Source: Lentisphaeria bacterium (GTDB taxonomy: Bacteria; Verrucomicrobiota; Lentisphaeria; Victivallales; UBA1829). Taken from it: a DNA stretch of 33,055 nt. The stretch lies in the NCBI GenBank assembly GCA_017615635.1, contig JAFZZR010000198.1:1-33055 (forward strand), written 5' to 3'. Below are positions 1-7,972 of the stretch, one piece after another (positions within the stretch are counted from its first letter, which is position 1; each line of letters starts with the position of its first letter). Below the pieces are notes generated by a model. It searched no databases and was not told the DNA's origin. It worked only from the letters and a program-made list of their open reading frames with translations. Position numbers and translations under genes: made by a program.

Positions 1-557
1 CATCCGACAAAAAACACTTTCACGGCCAGAGCGATCAAGACAAGACTGCCCGCCGCGGCGCAATGACGCCCCAGAACATGGCCGGAGACCCGTCCGGCCA
101 GACAACCGACGGCGGAAATCAGGAAGGTAGTGAATCCGATCACAACAACGGAAGGAAGAACGAGTTCTGCCGGATTTCCGAGGCATGCGTATCCGACTCC
201 TGCCAGAAGCGCGTCCACGCTTGTTGCAAACGCCAGAGCGAGAAGACGCCGGAACTGCACGGAGGTCTTCACCTCTTTTTTCCGGTCCAGAAACATCTTG
301 ACCGCGATCCAGCAGAGCAAAATCGAGGCGGCCGTTCTTCCGCAGGCCAGTACGATCCCGCCGCAGAGAGAGGCGCCCAGCCACCCCAGGAGCGGCATTC
401 CGGCCTGAAAGACACCGAACAGAGAGGACGCCGTCAACACGGTTTTCCCGGAAAGCTTCCGGCCTTCCGCCGTTCCCAGAGCCAGCGAGACGGCCAGTGC
501 ATCCATGGAAAGGCCGACGCCCAGAAGAAAAGCCTCAAAAAAATGCCCCGTATCCAC
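1..557 (-). CDS. mntP: Manganese efflux pump MntP (3' end cut by window edge)
   Basis: MntP exports Mn(II) across the inner membrane and protects against manganese toxicity. The frame encodes about 185 very hydrophobic residues with the two family-typical acidic half-repeats: SMDALAVS near residues 17-24 and SVDALLAGVG in the second half. Family members are about 185-190 residues, so only a few C-terminal residues lie outside the window. I chose a GTG start at 557 because a GGAGG box sits 6 nt upstream and a TGA immediately precedes it in frame. The nearby ATG at 563 is in another frame and stops after eight codons. It is last in a minus-strand run after the gcvH-like and LOG genes, 58 bp behind the latter. 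No manganese riboswitch was seen directly upstream. Family assignment is confident; substrate is inferred from the family. Confidence 0.88.
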   Translation of the reverse strand, partial: MDTGHFFEAFLLGVGLSMDALAVSLALGTAEGRKLSGKTVLTASSLFGVFQAGMPLLGWLGASLCGGIVLACGRTAASILLCWIAVKMFLDRKKEVKTSVQFRRLLALAFATSVDALLAGVGYACLGNPAELVLPSVVVIGFTTFLISAVGCLAGRVSGHVLGRHCAAAGSLVLIALAVKVFFVG

Positions 558-615
558 TCATTTCCTCCGAAATATGTTCCCATCCCGGCTCATCACCGGG
601 TGGCCGGAAAAATGT

Positions 616-1326
616 TCAGATATCCAGTCGGACCGTGGAGGGAATGCCGTATGTCTCATGCCATTTTACAATATATTCGCAGGCTTCCTGCGCATTGTCG
701 CAGACATGGATGATCGCCAGATCGTCGGGCGTGATCATGTTCATCGGGACCAGCTGATTCTGGAACCAGTCCAAAAGCGGAGCAAAGAAATCGCGCCCCA
801 CCAGAACCAGGGGAATACGTCCGACCTTGCGCGTCTGGATCATGGTAAGGACTTCACTGAATTCATCAAGAGTACCGAATCCGCCGGGATAGATCACCGC
901 GGCCACGGAGTATTTCAGGAAGCAGACCTTCCGGATGAAGAAATACCGGAACGAAAGGCTTTCCGTCTGATAGCGGTTGGGATTCTGCTCCATGGGAAGA
1001 CGGATGTTCAATCCCACGGACACGCCTTTTTCACGGGAGGAGCCGCGGTGCGCCGCTTCCATGATCCCGGGACCGCCGCCGGTCAGGACCCCGTAGTGAT
1101 TCTTAGCCAGGAGTTCTCCCAGACGGACGCAGTCCTGGAAAACCGGGTCATCCGGTTTTGTGCGGGCGGATCCGAAGACGGAGACGAGCTTTTTGAAGCG
1201 GGACATGGTCTCAAACGAATCGATGAATTCCGCCATGATCCGAAAGATCCGCCAGGTTTCATTCCGGGTAAAATCGGCAGGCTGCTGCTCCGGACTGGAA
1301 TAAAATTCCCCCTTATACTCTGACAT
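616..1326 (-). CDS. LOG family protein (TIGR00730-type Rossmann fold nucleotide phosphoribohydrolase)
   Basis: This 236-residue protein belongs to the LOG / 'lysine decarboxylase-like' family, whose characterised members hydrolyse nucleoside 5'-monophosphates at the N-glycosidic bond (cytokinin-activating LOG, bacterial nucleotide nucleosidases). The diagnostic motifs are visible: GGGPGIMEA at residues 83-91 and PGGFGTLDE at 147-155, with an Arg-Lys pair at 132-133 that often contributes to the active site. The family signature replaces true lysine decarboxylase chemistry, so that older name should not be used. It lies 45 bp downstream of the gcvH-like gene and 58 bp upstream of mntP, probably on one transcript. 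The exact substrate (AMP, CMP or a modified nucleotide) cannot be read from the sequence. Confidence 0.85.
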   Translation of the reverse strand: MSEYKGEFYSSPEQQPADFTRNETWRIFRIMAEFIDSFETMSRFKKLVSVFGSARTKPDDPVFQDCVRLGELLAKNHYGVLTGGGPGIMEAAHRGSSREKGVSVGLNIRLPMEQNPNRYQTESLSFRYFFIRKVCFLKYSVAAVIYPGGFGTLDEFSEVLTMIQTRKVGRIPLVLVGRDFFAPLLDWFQNQLVPMNMITPDDLAIIHVCDNAQEACEYIVKWHETYGIPSTVRLDI

Positions 1327-1371
1327 GGCCGCACACCATCCTTCCTTCGAGGCGATCCTTCACGCCGTATT

Positions 1372-1743
1372 TCAAAGAGTCTTGAGATATTTCTGATAGG
1401 CGGCATCGTCCATCAGATCTTCCAGTTCCACCAGGTCGATGTTTTCCATCTTGCAGATCCACCCTCTTTCTTCGGGCGAACGGTTGATCAGATCCGGATC
1501 ATCATCCAGAGACCGGTTGACGGAGACGATAGTCCCGCTGATAGGCGAAAAGACATCCGAGGTAGCCCGGACGGACTCAACGGTCCCGATGGAATCGCCG
1601 ACGATCACATCGGAATCCTCCGACGGGAGCTCGACATAGGTAATGTCGCCCAGCTCACTTGCGGCGAAGGCGGAAATTCCGACCATAGCTTCATCGCCGT
1701 CGATTTTTACCCATTCATGCGTTTTGGAATAGTAGATTTCCAT
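1372..1743 (-). CDS. gcvH: Glycine cleavage H-protein homologue with Arg in place of the lipoyl Lys
   Basis: The product is 123 residues from the ATG at 1743, the usual H-protein length. The frame is open up to 1782, but the extra 13 residues do not look like an H-protein start. Hallmarks are the opening KTHEWVKIDGD, the GDITYVELP strand, and the lipoyl hairpin ESVRATSD followed by SPISG. H protein shuttles aminomethyl groups between the P, T and L proteins on a lipoylated lysine. In the canonical ESVKA motif that residue is Lys; here the codon is CGG, giving Arg59, so this protein cannot be lipoylated there. No gcvT, gcvP or lpd lies in the window. A perfect promoter is at 1837-1865, and the 5' leader carries a small hairpin (1807-1820), not a recognisable glycine riboswitch. 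The fold assignment is firm; a glycine-cleavage role is doubtful. Confidence 0.85.
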   Translation of the reverse strand: MEIYYSKTHEWVKIDGDEAMVGISAFAASELGDITYVELPSEDSDVIVGDSIGTVESVRATSDVFSPISGTIVSVNRSLDDDPDLINRSPEERGWICKMENIDLVELEDLMDDAAYQKYLKTL

Positions 1744-1836
1744 AACCTGCTCAATTCCTTTCTCGGACGAAGCGCCGGGCACGGCCTTCTCCGTTGTATT
1801 CCGTCACGGGGCGGTCCCCGCATTGTTGATATGCGT

Positions 1837-1865
1837 ATATAAGCACAGCAATCTCCGTTTGTCAA
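1837..1865 (-). promoter_or_regulatory. Sigma-70 promoter for the gcvH-like/LOG/mntP unit
   Basis: Read on the minus strand: TTGACA (1865-1860), 17 bp spacer, TTATAT (1842-1837). The -35 box is perfect. It lies about 95 nt upstream of the gcvH-like start. Confidence 0.75.
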
Positions 1866-1908
1866 GCAAACGACGCTATTTTTTTCATAAATATGTCATT
1901 CCGGGCAG

Positions 1909-1938
1909 AAAAATGGCGGAACGGCACGATTTTCCGCC
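1909..1938 (-). terminator. Intrinsic terminator after the NDK gene
   Basis: On the minus strand, GGCGGAA and TTCCGCC form a 7-bp stem around a 10-nt loop, followed by A and five T. It begins 21 bp past the NDK stop codon and lies ahead of the gcvH promoter, separating the two transcripts. Confidence 0.7.
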
Positions 1939-1958
1939 CGAAGAACAATCGGATCCTC

Positions 1959-3086
1959 TTATTTCGAGACCAAAGACGCGAATTCGTTCTCCTGTACGCG
2001 GAGGATCCCCGCTTCCCGGACAAAACTTTCCTGGGAATCGGAAGCATGCGCCGAATTGACCATTACGTTCGTACCGAACTCGCCGCGCACGGTTCCGCCC
2101 GGCGCCTTGGAAGGATCGGTGGGGCCGAGGACGGTACGAATGCGCGCAACAGCATCGCGTCCTTCGAAGATCAGGACCATGCACTGGGCCTTGCCGGGCG
2201 CGGTGCGCTGATCGGCGGGACATTCGGAGGGCTTGACGCCGGACATGAACTCCACGATCTGGAAGAACTGATCGTCGGCGAAATCGGTTCCGATGGACTC
2301 GAGAAGGAGCTTGTCAGACTCCGGACGAAGCCGGACGGAGAATTTTTCCTCCAGGCAGGCTTTCGCCTTTTCCGCGATCTTCGGCGCCAGTTTGGAACGC
2401 AGCGCAAACTGCACAGGACCATAGAATTCCAGTGCATCCGCCAGCGGGATATGATGGACTTTGCAGCCGACCAGCGCCAGTCCGGTCCGGGTGAAGATAT
2501 CCATGATCGCACCGGGCCGTACGCCGGGCCGCCGCCAGTTTTCCGGTTTCAGAATGACAAGTGTCCGCTCGCCGGAACCGTCGGCGGCGTCGGATTTTTC
2601 CACGATGTTGGGCGTCCCCGCGGCCAGTTTTGCAAGCATGGGGAGCAGCGCGTCCGCTTCCGTCTGACTTTCCGGAACAATGACCGCAGGCTCGAAGTAG
2701 ATGATCTTTCCCGTTTCATCGCGCACCACTTCAGCATAGGCATCGCGGATCGTCACGCCAGCGCCTTCGGTCAGAGCCAGGCTTCCGGCGGCTTCCGCCA
2801 CCTTTTCCACCGCCGACGGACCCTTCAGAAGGAGAGCCAGAAACGCTCTGCCCCGGCCGTTGACCGGAACGAAGCGAGTCCGGATGTATTCCGGCTGACA
2901 GGGACAGGAATGGAAGGGCGCCAGAGCATCGGCGAAATCCTTCGCGAAAGCCTCATCGGCAGCCATGATTTTTGCAGCGGCCAGCTCCAATCCGGTTCGC
3001 GAAAGGAGACGGGAGAGAATAACACCGGACAATCCTTTGCGGAGGGCATGCGGCGTGACAATGAGAAACGAAAGATCCCGATCCAT
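1959..3086 (-). CDS. Tandem nucleoside diphosphate kinase: degenerate N-domain plus active C-domain
   Basis: NDK transfers the gamma-phosphate between NTPs and NDPs through a phosphohistidine. The protein has 375 residues, more than twice the usual 140-150. The C-terminal domain (about 173-375) keeps the key features: TLVILKP with Lys180, Phe-Tyr221-222, the R-x-x-x-GPTDP loop near 317-325, and NSAHASDS with the catalytic His347. It carries an insertion of about 60 residues after FYGPVQF. The N-terminal 1-140 resembles a second NDK fold (LIVTPHALRKG, SRTGLELAAAKI, LLLKGPSAVEKV) but has no N-x-x-H-G-S-D-S equivalent, so it looks catalytically dead. AAGGA sits about 10 nt before the ATG, and a terminator follows at 1909-1938. 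NDK assignment of the C-domain is confident; the duplication of the N-domain is my reading. Confidence 0.82.
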   Translation of the reverse strand: MDRDLSFLIVTPHALRKGLSGVILSRLLSRTGLELAAAKIMAADEAFAKDFADALAPFHSCPCQPEYIRTRFVPVNGRGRAFLALLLKGPSAVEKVAEAAGSLALTEGAGVTIRDAYAEVVRDETGKIIYFEPAVIVPESQTEADALLPMLAKLAAGTPNIVEKSDAADGSGERTLVILKPENWRRPGVRPGAIMDIFTRTGLALVGCKVHHIPLADALEFYGPVQFALRSKLAPKIAEKAKACLEEKFSVRLRPESDKLLLESIGTDFADDQFFQIVEFMSGVKPSECPADQRTAPGKAQCMVLIFEGRDAVARIRTVLGPTDPSKAPGGTVRGEFGTNVMVNSAHASDSQESFVREAGILRVQENEFASLVSK

Positions 3087-3252
3087 GAAAATTCATCCTT
3101 TCCGGCGCTTGGCCGATTTGTTCGAGTGAGAAATCAAGCGGTATTCCGTCCGGCCCGGCCGGACAGACACCCGACAATGTAGCACGGTTTTCGAAAAAAG
3201 AAAGTGCGGAAGTTCACGGTTGTCTTTTTTTACGGAAAAAAACGGAAAAAAG

Positions 3253-3281
3253 TTGCGGAAGCGAAGCCCGCGAGTTATATT
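3253..3281 (+). promoter_or_regulatory. Promoter for the lipoprotein-yicC-cysE-yggS cluster
   Basis: TTGCGG (3253-3258), 17 bp spacer, TATATT (3276-3281), about 73 bp before the lipoprotein start. The rest of 3087-3252, between divergent genes, is A/T-tract rich with no convincing second promoter. Confidence 0.55.
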
Positions 3282-3354
3282 ATAACAAGGAGAAAGTGCA
3301 AAGAGGCCCTTCTCCGGAAGAAACGGAATGATTTTTTGGAAATAAGGAGTCCGC

Positions 3355-4305
3355 ATGACGACGGATTGGTCAAAAATTCGAAGAACAGCGGTCCGCACGG
3401 CGGTTTTTGCCTGTGCGTGCCTGTCGATATCGATCCTCATCGCCTGCCGGACGGATTACACGGCCGACGCGGTGGAATCCGCCCGGGAATACGCGTTGAA
3501 GAATCTCCGCGGCATCACGGCAAGCCAGCGGGAGTTCGTCCGGTTCACGCAGCCCGAGATATACGAGGATCTTGTCTTCCCGAAATACGTGACGCCGCTT
3601 CTGGAAACGGGACACCACAAAGTGGAGAAAATGGAACACTTTCCCACAGCACCCGGGCTGGACCTCATGCACAGCTGCGTAGTCTGGTCGCCGCCCGGTA
3701 CAAACGCAAAGATCGTGGTGGTGGGCGACGGGGAACGCAATATGCAGTTCTGGAAACCCTACCGGGTACTGATCAAGGAATATCTCCCCGCGGACACGGC
3801 ATTCCGAAGTGCCTGCGCCGTCTGTGCAAGATATGCAAGAAACGGGATGCTGTATCTTTCGGAGGCGGAACGGGACCGGATCCGTTTCTCGGACCCGGAG
3901 GAATTCTGCTTTACGAAGCTGGACATTCCCGAGCTGGTGGAATCGCTTGATCAGGAACTGGAATCCGAATGGGAAAAATACCTGCAGGCCTTGAAGGGAG
4001 ACCCGCTGCAGATTTCCCAGATTTCCCTTATCTGGCCGGCCGATGAAAAGGACAAAAGGATCGTCTTTTCCGGGTACACCAGAACCGGGTCGCTCATGGG
4101 ATGGCAGCTGATCACCGCCGAACTGATGAAAAAAGGAAAATTGGACGCGCATCGCCTCACGAAGGAGGAAATCGAGGAAATCGAAGTCCTTCCCGTGCCC
4201 GAACGGGGACTTGTCTTCCCTGTTCAGCTGGAGGTGGAACGCACCAGCGGCAGGACAGCGCCGGATTCGCCCCAGACAGGCGGCAGCCTTATTTTGAACC
4301 GGTAA
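3355..4305 (+). CDS. Putative lipoprotein of unknown function
   Basis: I do not recognise this 316-residue protein. The N-terminus has a basic stretch (KIRRTAVR), a hydrophobic segment and a lipobox-like L-I-A-C with Cys31, so it is probably exported and lipid-anchored. The mature part is hydrophilic. It has a Trp/Phe-rich strand region (VVWSPPGTNAKIVVVGDGER, residues about 109-128) and a long acidic helical segment near 200-220 (ELVESLDQELESEWEKYLQAL). A strong AAGGAG box lies 5 nt before the ATG. It is the first gene of a plus-strand cluster, 27 bp ahead of yicC, but nothing ties its function to the enzymes behind it. Confidence 0.72.
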   Translation: MTTDWSKIRRTAVRTAVFACACLSISILIACRTDYTADAVESAREYALKNLRGITASQREFVRFTQPEIYEDLVFPKYVTPLLETGHHKVEKMEHFPTAPGLDLMHSCVVWSPPGTNAKIVVVGDGERNMQFWKPYRVLIKEYLPADTAFRSACAVCARYARNGMLYLSEAERDRIRFSDPEEFCFTKLDIPELVESLDQELESEWEKYLQALKGDPLQISQISLIWPADEKDKRIVFSGYTRTGSLMGWQLITAELMKKGKLDAHRLTKEEIEEIEVLPVPERGLVFPVQLEVERTSGRTAPDSPQTGGSLILNR

Positions 4306-4332
4306 CAACAGGCAGAAAGGCGAAGAAACAGA

Positions 4333-5208
4333 ATGAACAGCATGACGGGATTCGGCAACGCACGGGGGGAAGATCCCGCTCTCGGCGTCGGACTGCGTGT
4401 GGAGATCTCTTCCATCAACAGAAAGCAGTTCGAACTGAAATGCGCACTGGCGCATGAAATCTCCATTTTCGAAAACGAGATCCGGATGATCGTCTCGAAG
4501 AAAGTCTCCCGGGGATCCCTCCTGCTCCGCGCGGCGATCGTTCCCTGCGGAGGAGAGAAGGATTCCGCTCTTTCCATGGCGGAACGGGTCTGCCGCATGG
4601 CGTCCGACCTTCAGAAGAAGTGCGGACTGCCCTCGCTCTCCGATGCGGTCGCCATCCTCGCCCTGCCCTCCGTGGCAGGCTGCGCCGATACGGCATTTTC
4701 GGGCCCGGATATGGAAAAGCTCGTGCTGGATGTTACCGCCCGGGCCGTTGAAGATCTTCTGAAAATGCGGGCGGCGGAAGGAGCCCGGCTCCGTCCCGAC
4801 CTGGAGGCCCGGCTTGCCATTCTGGAAGAGGATCTGAAACAGATCGAGCCTCTGGTGCGGACACTCCCCGAACAGCAGTATGCGAAGCTGATCGCCCGGG
4901 CCAATGAAGCCGGATTCAAAACGGAAACGGATGATGAACGCTTTCTCCGCGAACTGGTCATCTTCACCGATAAATGCGACGTCACCGAAGAGATCGTTCG
5001 CCTGAAAAGCCACTTCGTCCATTTCCGGGATCTGCTTGAAAAGGACGGGGAGCCCGCGGGACGTCCTCTGGATTTCCTGACGCAGGAAATTTTCCGCGAG
5101 ATCAACACGCTGGGAAACAAAGCGCCGATCCCCGAGGTCTCCCGGCTGATCGTCTCCATGAAAACGGAGACGGAGAAGATTCGGGAACAGGTTCAGAATG
5201 TGGAGTAA
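4333..5208 (+). CDS. yicC: YicC/YloC family endoribonuclease
   Basis: YicC-family proteins are ring-forming endoribonucleases; E. coli YicC acts on the small RNA RyhB. The 291-residue product has the characteristic N-terminal S-M-T-G-F-G and the C-terminal block LDFLTQEIFREINTLGNK followed by a helix ending in EKIREQVQNVE, and its length matches the family. The first ATG gives M-N-S-M-T-G-F-G; the ATG three codons later is a less likely start because relatives also carry a few residues before SMTGFG. It is transcribed with the upstream lipoprotein gene (27 bp gap) and cysE (9 bp gap). The family is often next to gmk and rpoZ, which are absent here. Confidence 0.9.
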   Translation: MNSMTGFGNARGEDPALGVGLRVEISSINRKQFELKCALAHEISIFENEIRMIVSKKVSRGSLLLRAAIVPCGGEKDSALSMAERVCRMASDLQKKCGLPSLSDAVAILALPSVAGCADTAFSGPDMEKLVLDVTARAVEDLLKMRAAEGARLRPDLEARLAILEEDLKQIEPLVRTLPEQQYAKLIARANEAGFKTETDDERFLRELVIFTDKCDVTEEIVRLKSHFVHFRDLLEKDGEPAGRPLDFLTQEIFREINTLGNKAPIPEVSRLIVSMKTETEKIREQVQNVE

Positions 5209-5217
5209 TGAAGTTTT

Positions 5218-6156
5218 ATGAAAACATGCAGCAGTCAGAATTGCCCGTCGCCTTCCGATGATTTTATCGGCGAGCTCTCCCGCCGGATCGTCGAAACCTA
5301 CGCAGACGGCATGGCCGTAAACCACAACGAGCAGAGCAATCTGCCCCGGGAATCCGAGATTCTGGAAAATCTGGACCGGATCCTGGAACTGATTTTTCCC
5401 GGTTTTTCCGGCCGGTCCGCTCTCTCCATGATCGCCCTGCCCTTTTCCGTGGGCGACACGCTGGCGCAGACCTACGTCTCCATGCGGGATCTTATCTGCC
5501 GGGCCAACCGATTTCTGTGCGGCAGAAAACCGCAGGACTGCGATTGCATGAGCAAGGCGGAAGATGCGGCCCGGTCTCTTCTGGAAAGCATCCCTGAGCT
5601 CCGGGAAACGATGAAGCTGGATATCCAGGCGGCCTTCGAAGGTGATCCGGCGGCGAAGTCTCATGCGGAAGTTGTCCTCAGCTATCCGGGAGTGAAAGCC
5701 ATAACGATCCAACGGGTCGCGCACTGTCTCCATCTGAAGAAAGTCCCGCTGATCCCCCGCATGATGTGCGAATATGCACACCGGATCACCGGAATCGACA
5801 TCCATCCCGGCGCCAGTTTGGGAAAAGGTCTTTTTATCGATCACGGGACCGGCGTGGTCATTGGGGAAACGGCATCCATTGGGGAGCGTGTGAAGATCTA
5901 TCAGGGCGTCACGCTGGGCGCGCTCTCCTTCCCCCGGGACGCCTGCGGCATGATCATCAAGGGAGCCAAGCGGCATCCCACCATCGAGGACGATGTAACG
6001 ATCTACGCCGGGGCCACGATCCTCGGGGCTGTGACCATCGGACGGGGTTCCGTCATCGGCGGAAATGTCTGGCTCACCGAGGGGACCGCGCCCGGCACGA
6101 AGATCACCATTGCGCAGCCTCGCCTCACCATCCGGCAGCAGAACGGAGCCGTGTAA
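5218..6156 (+). CDS. cysE: Serine O-acetyltransferase
   Basis: CysE makes O-acetylserine from serine and acetyl-CoA, the first committed step of cysteine synthesis. The 312-residue protein has a helical N-terminal half and a C-terminal left-handed beta-helix of hexapeptide repeats from about residue 190. The catalytic pair is visible as Asp194 in GIDIHPGAS and His209 in FIDHGTG, followed by VVIGETASIG and QGVTLGA. It is longer than the roughly 270-residue E. coli enzyme, with an extended N-terminus holding a Cys cluster (C101, C108, C110). Its stop codon directly abuts the yggS ATG (TAAATG), suggesting coupled translation of a sulfur/PLP pair. A CysK partner is not in the window. Confidence 0.9.
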   Translation: MKTCSSQNCPSPSDDFIGELSRRIVETYADGMAVNHNEQSNLPRESEILENLDRILELIFPGFSGRSALSMIALPFSVGDTLAQTYVSMRDLICRANRFLCGRKPQDCDCMSKAEDAARSLLESIPELRETMKLDIQAAFEGDPAAKSHAEVVLSYPGVKAITIQRVAHCLHLKKVPLIPRMMCEYAHRITGIDIHPGASLGKGLFIDHGTGVVIGETASIGERVKIYQGVTLGALSFPRDACGMIIKGAKRHPTIEDDVTIYAGATILGAVTIGRGSVIGGNVWLTEGTAPGTKITIAQPRLTIRQQNGAV

Positions 6157-6855
6157 ATGGCCTCCATCCGCGACAATCTGAAAGCCGTTCGGGAACGGAT
6201 CGCTCTTGCGGAAGAACAGTCGGGCCGCGCCCCCGGATCCGTCCGGCTTCTGGCCGTCTCCAAAACCTTCCCGGCGGAGGATGTCGCCGAGGCGCTCCGC
6301 TGCGGGCAGCGGGATTTCGGAGAGAACCGGGTGCAGGAGCTGGAAACGAAGGTTCCTCATTTTTCCGCGGAGGCGGGACCTGTCTGGCACCTGATCGGGC
6401 ATCTGCAGACCAACAAGGCCGCGAAAGCCGCCGCGCTGGCGGACTGGATACACTCCGTGGATTCCGTCCGGGTCCTGGAAAAGCTCGACCGCAGTGCCGA
6501 AAAGGATATCCGAATCCTTCTGGAACTGAATTTGAGCGGAGAAGAGGCCAAGACCGGCATGGCCGGAGGATACGATGCGCTTCAGAAACTCATCGAATCC
6601 GCCCTCTCCGCAACGCATTTGAAACTGGACGGTCTCATGACAATGGCCGCCCTCGGCGCCGATGAAAAAACAGCCCGCTCCACCTTCGCCGCGCTCCGGG
6701 AGCTGCGGGACCGGGCGGAACGGGAATACTCCATCCGGCTTCCGGAACTTTCCATGGGTATGAGCGCCGATTTCGAGTACGCTATCCGGGAAGGATCCAC
6801 CATCGTCCGGATCGGCACCGCCATTTTCGGCGGACGGGATTACGGAGTCCGCTGA
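6157..6855 (+). CDS. yggS: YggS/PLPBP family pyridoxal phosphate homeostasis protein
   Basis: This family binds PLP without known enzymatic activity and buffers the cofactor and amino-acid pools. The 232-residue product has the PLP lysine in LLAVSKTFP (Lys36), the F-G-E-N-R-V-Q-E block and WHLIGHLQTNK, and near its end the MGMSADFEYAIREGSTIVRIG phosphate-binding region. Length is normal. It starts at the base after the cysE stop codon, so translation is probably coupled; cysteine synthesis by PLP enzymes makes the pairing sensible. Downstream, a weak stem (AAGG/CCTT at 6863-6878) runs into a T-tract and may end this transcript before the convergent membrane-protein gene. Confidence 0.92.
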   Translation: MASIRDNLKAVRERIALAEEQSGRAPGSVRLLAVSKTFPAEDVAEALRCGQRDFGENRVQELETKVPHFSAEAGPVWHLIGHLQTNKAAKAAALADWIHSVDSVRVLEKLDRSAEKDIRILLELNLSGEEAKTGMAGGYDALQKLIESALSATHLKLDGLMTMAALGADEKTARSTFAALRELRDRAEREYSIRLPELSMGMSADFEYAIREGSTIVRIGTAIFGGRDYGVR

Positions 6856-6892
6856 GGAGAGGAAGGTCACCTGCCCTTTTTTTTATGGGGCT

Positions 6893-7768
6893 TCACTCGC
6901 GGATAAAGGCTCCGTTCAGGTCATCGCTGTCGAACCCGTCGGGAAAGATTCCCTCTTCCGCGTACAGGAAAAGAGTGGCGCGGTAAACCGTATCCGCCGC
7001 CCCGATCATGTAGGCGAAGATGCCGAAAAGGAGCGTGCCCCCGCATGCCGCCGCGAAAAAAAGAGACATGAAGTCGGGCCATGCGCGGAATCCGGCCCAG
7101 AGTCCGAACAGCAGAAGGATCCATGCGGCAAACCCGGCCCAGAGCAGGACCTTGAGTCCGGCAAATCCGATCAGCGCTTCCCCCCAGGTCCGGTTGATGA
7201 CGGAGCCGGAACGCTTCAATGCGCGGAACGGGTTCACGAGAGCGGGATCGGCGACGAGCACGGGGATGGCGAAACAGGAGGCGACCGACCAGGCGAACCA
7301 GAGCGGTTTGAAAAGCCAGGAACGTCCGTTCCGTCCGGAAAGAATGCGCAGGATCACGCCGACCGTGGAGCTGAGAAGGCTCCAGAGGATCAGCGGGACC
7401 AGCCGACCGGCCGCAAAGCGGAATCCCCGGACGATCGAGGCCTCCCTTTCGCCCTTCAGGCACCGGAAGATCTCGCTGTAAAATGCCGCACTGCAGAAAT
7501 TTGCCGTCAGCGTGACGACGGCATAAAGAATCAGGAAGAATACGGCCACGTTCAAGTCCGTTTCCGCTCTGTCTCCGCATTGTCCGCAGACGATCCGGCC
7601 GTCGGATACGGAGAGATCCAGAAGAGAGACGGCGGGCGCGATCAGAGAAAGCAGGACCGCGGCCATGACGCAGAAGGAGACGGCGGGAAAGGCGGCCAGG
7701 GCACTCCGGTCGGCAAGAAGAGACTGGACTCTTCGAAAAATATGACAGCTTCTGATGAATCGTTCCAT
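6893..7768 (-). CDS. Polytopic membrane protein, DUF6159-like
   Basis: This 291-residue protein has about six hydrophobic segments (near residues 28-50, 73-97, 118-140, 150-172, 205-232 and 235-262). The block F-A-I-P-V-L-V-A-D-P-A, then ALKRSGSVINRTWGEALIG, resembles DUF6159 proteins, in which a KRS-x-x-x-x-x-x-TWGE motif follows a membrane helix; this match is from memory. An extracytoplasmic or cytoplasmic loop contains a C-x-x-C (CGQC, near residue 62), which could bind metal or form a disulfide. It has its own promoter (7810-7837) and a GGAGG box 6 nt before the ATG. Function is unknown. Confidence 0.7.
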   Translation of the reverse strand: MERFIRSCHIFRRVQSLLADRSALAAFPAVSFCVMAAVLLSLIAPAVSLLDLSVSDGRIVCGQCGDRAETDLNVAVFFLILYAVVTLTANFCSAAFYSEIFRCLKGEREASIVRGFRFAAGRLVPLILWSLLSSTVGVILRILSGRNGRSWLFKPLWFAWSVASCFAIPVLVADPALVNPFRALKRSGSVINRTWGEALIGFAGLKVLLWAGFAAWILLLFGLWAGFRAWPDFMSLFFAAACGGTLLFGIFAYMIGAADTVYRATLFLYAEEGIFPDGFDSDDLNGAFIRE

Positions 7769-7809
7769 GGTGCACCTCCCCGGGTTCCTTGCGTTCGGAT
7801 CTGCCTTTT

Positions 7810-7837
7810 ACAGTATCACAAAAGGCCGAAAATGCAA
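7810..7837 (-). promoter_or_regulatory. Promoter for the DUF6159-like gene
   Basis: On the minus strand: TTGCAT (7837-7832), 16 bp spacer, TACTGT (7815-7810), 42 bp before the start codon. Confidence 0.5.
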
Positions 7838-7895
7838 CTTGCGGCTTAATTTTTGCATGTTTCGGCCCAGTTTTTTAACAAATGGCCGTGCATTT

Positions 7896-7923
7896 TTGCG
7901 TTTCCCGGTGTATAGTATATAGT
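7896..7923 (+). promoter_or_regulatory. Probable promoter for the activator-dehydratase fusion gene
   Basis: TTGCGT (7896-7901), 16 bp spacer, TATAGT (7918-7923). An alternative TATAGT at 7911-7916 overlaps. About 50 bp of leader precedes the ATG at 7973, with AGGAAGGAA upstream as the ribosome site. Confidence 0.4.
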
Positions 7924-7972
7924 AAGAAGATGTGTGTTTTGAATTTTCAACAGGAAGGAATCCTGCTGCATT

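Noticed and set aside
1744..1836. Glycine riboswitch ahead of the gcvH-like gene
   Set aside because: The leader is only about 90 nt with one small 5-bp hairpin (1807-1820) and no aptamer-like conserved blocks.
3370..6870. A very long minus-strand open frame (1166 codons) opposite four genes
   Set aside because: The plus strand carries yicC, cysE and yggS with clear motifs. The antisense frame is open because the sense genes rarely use TTA, CTA and TCA codons in that register.
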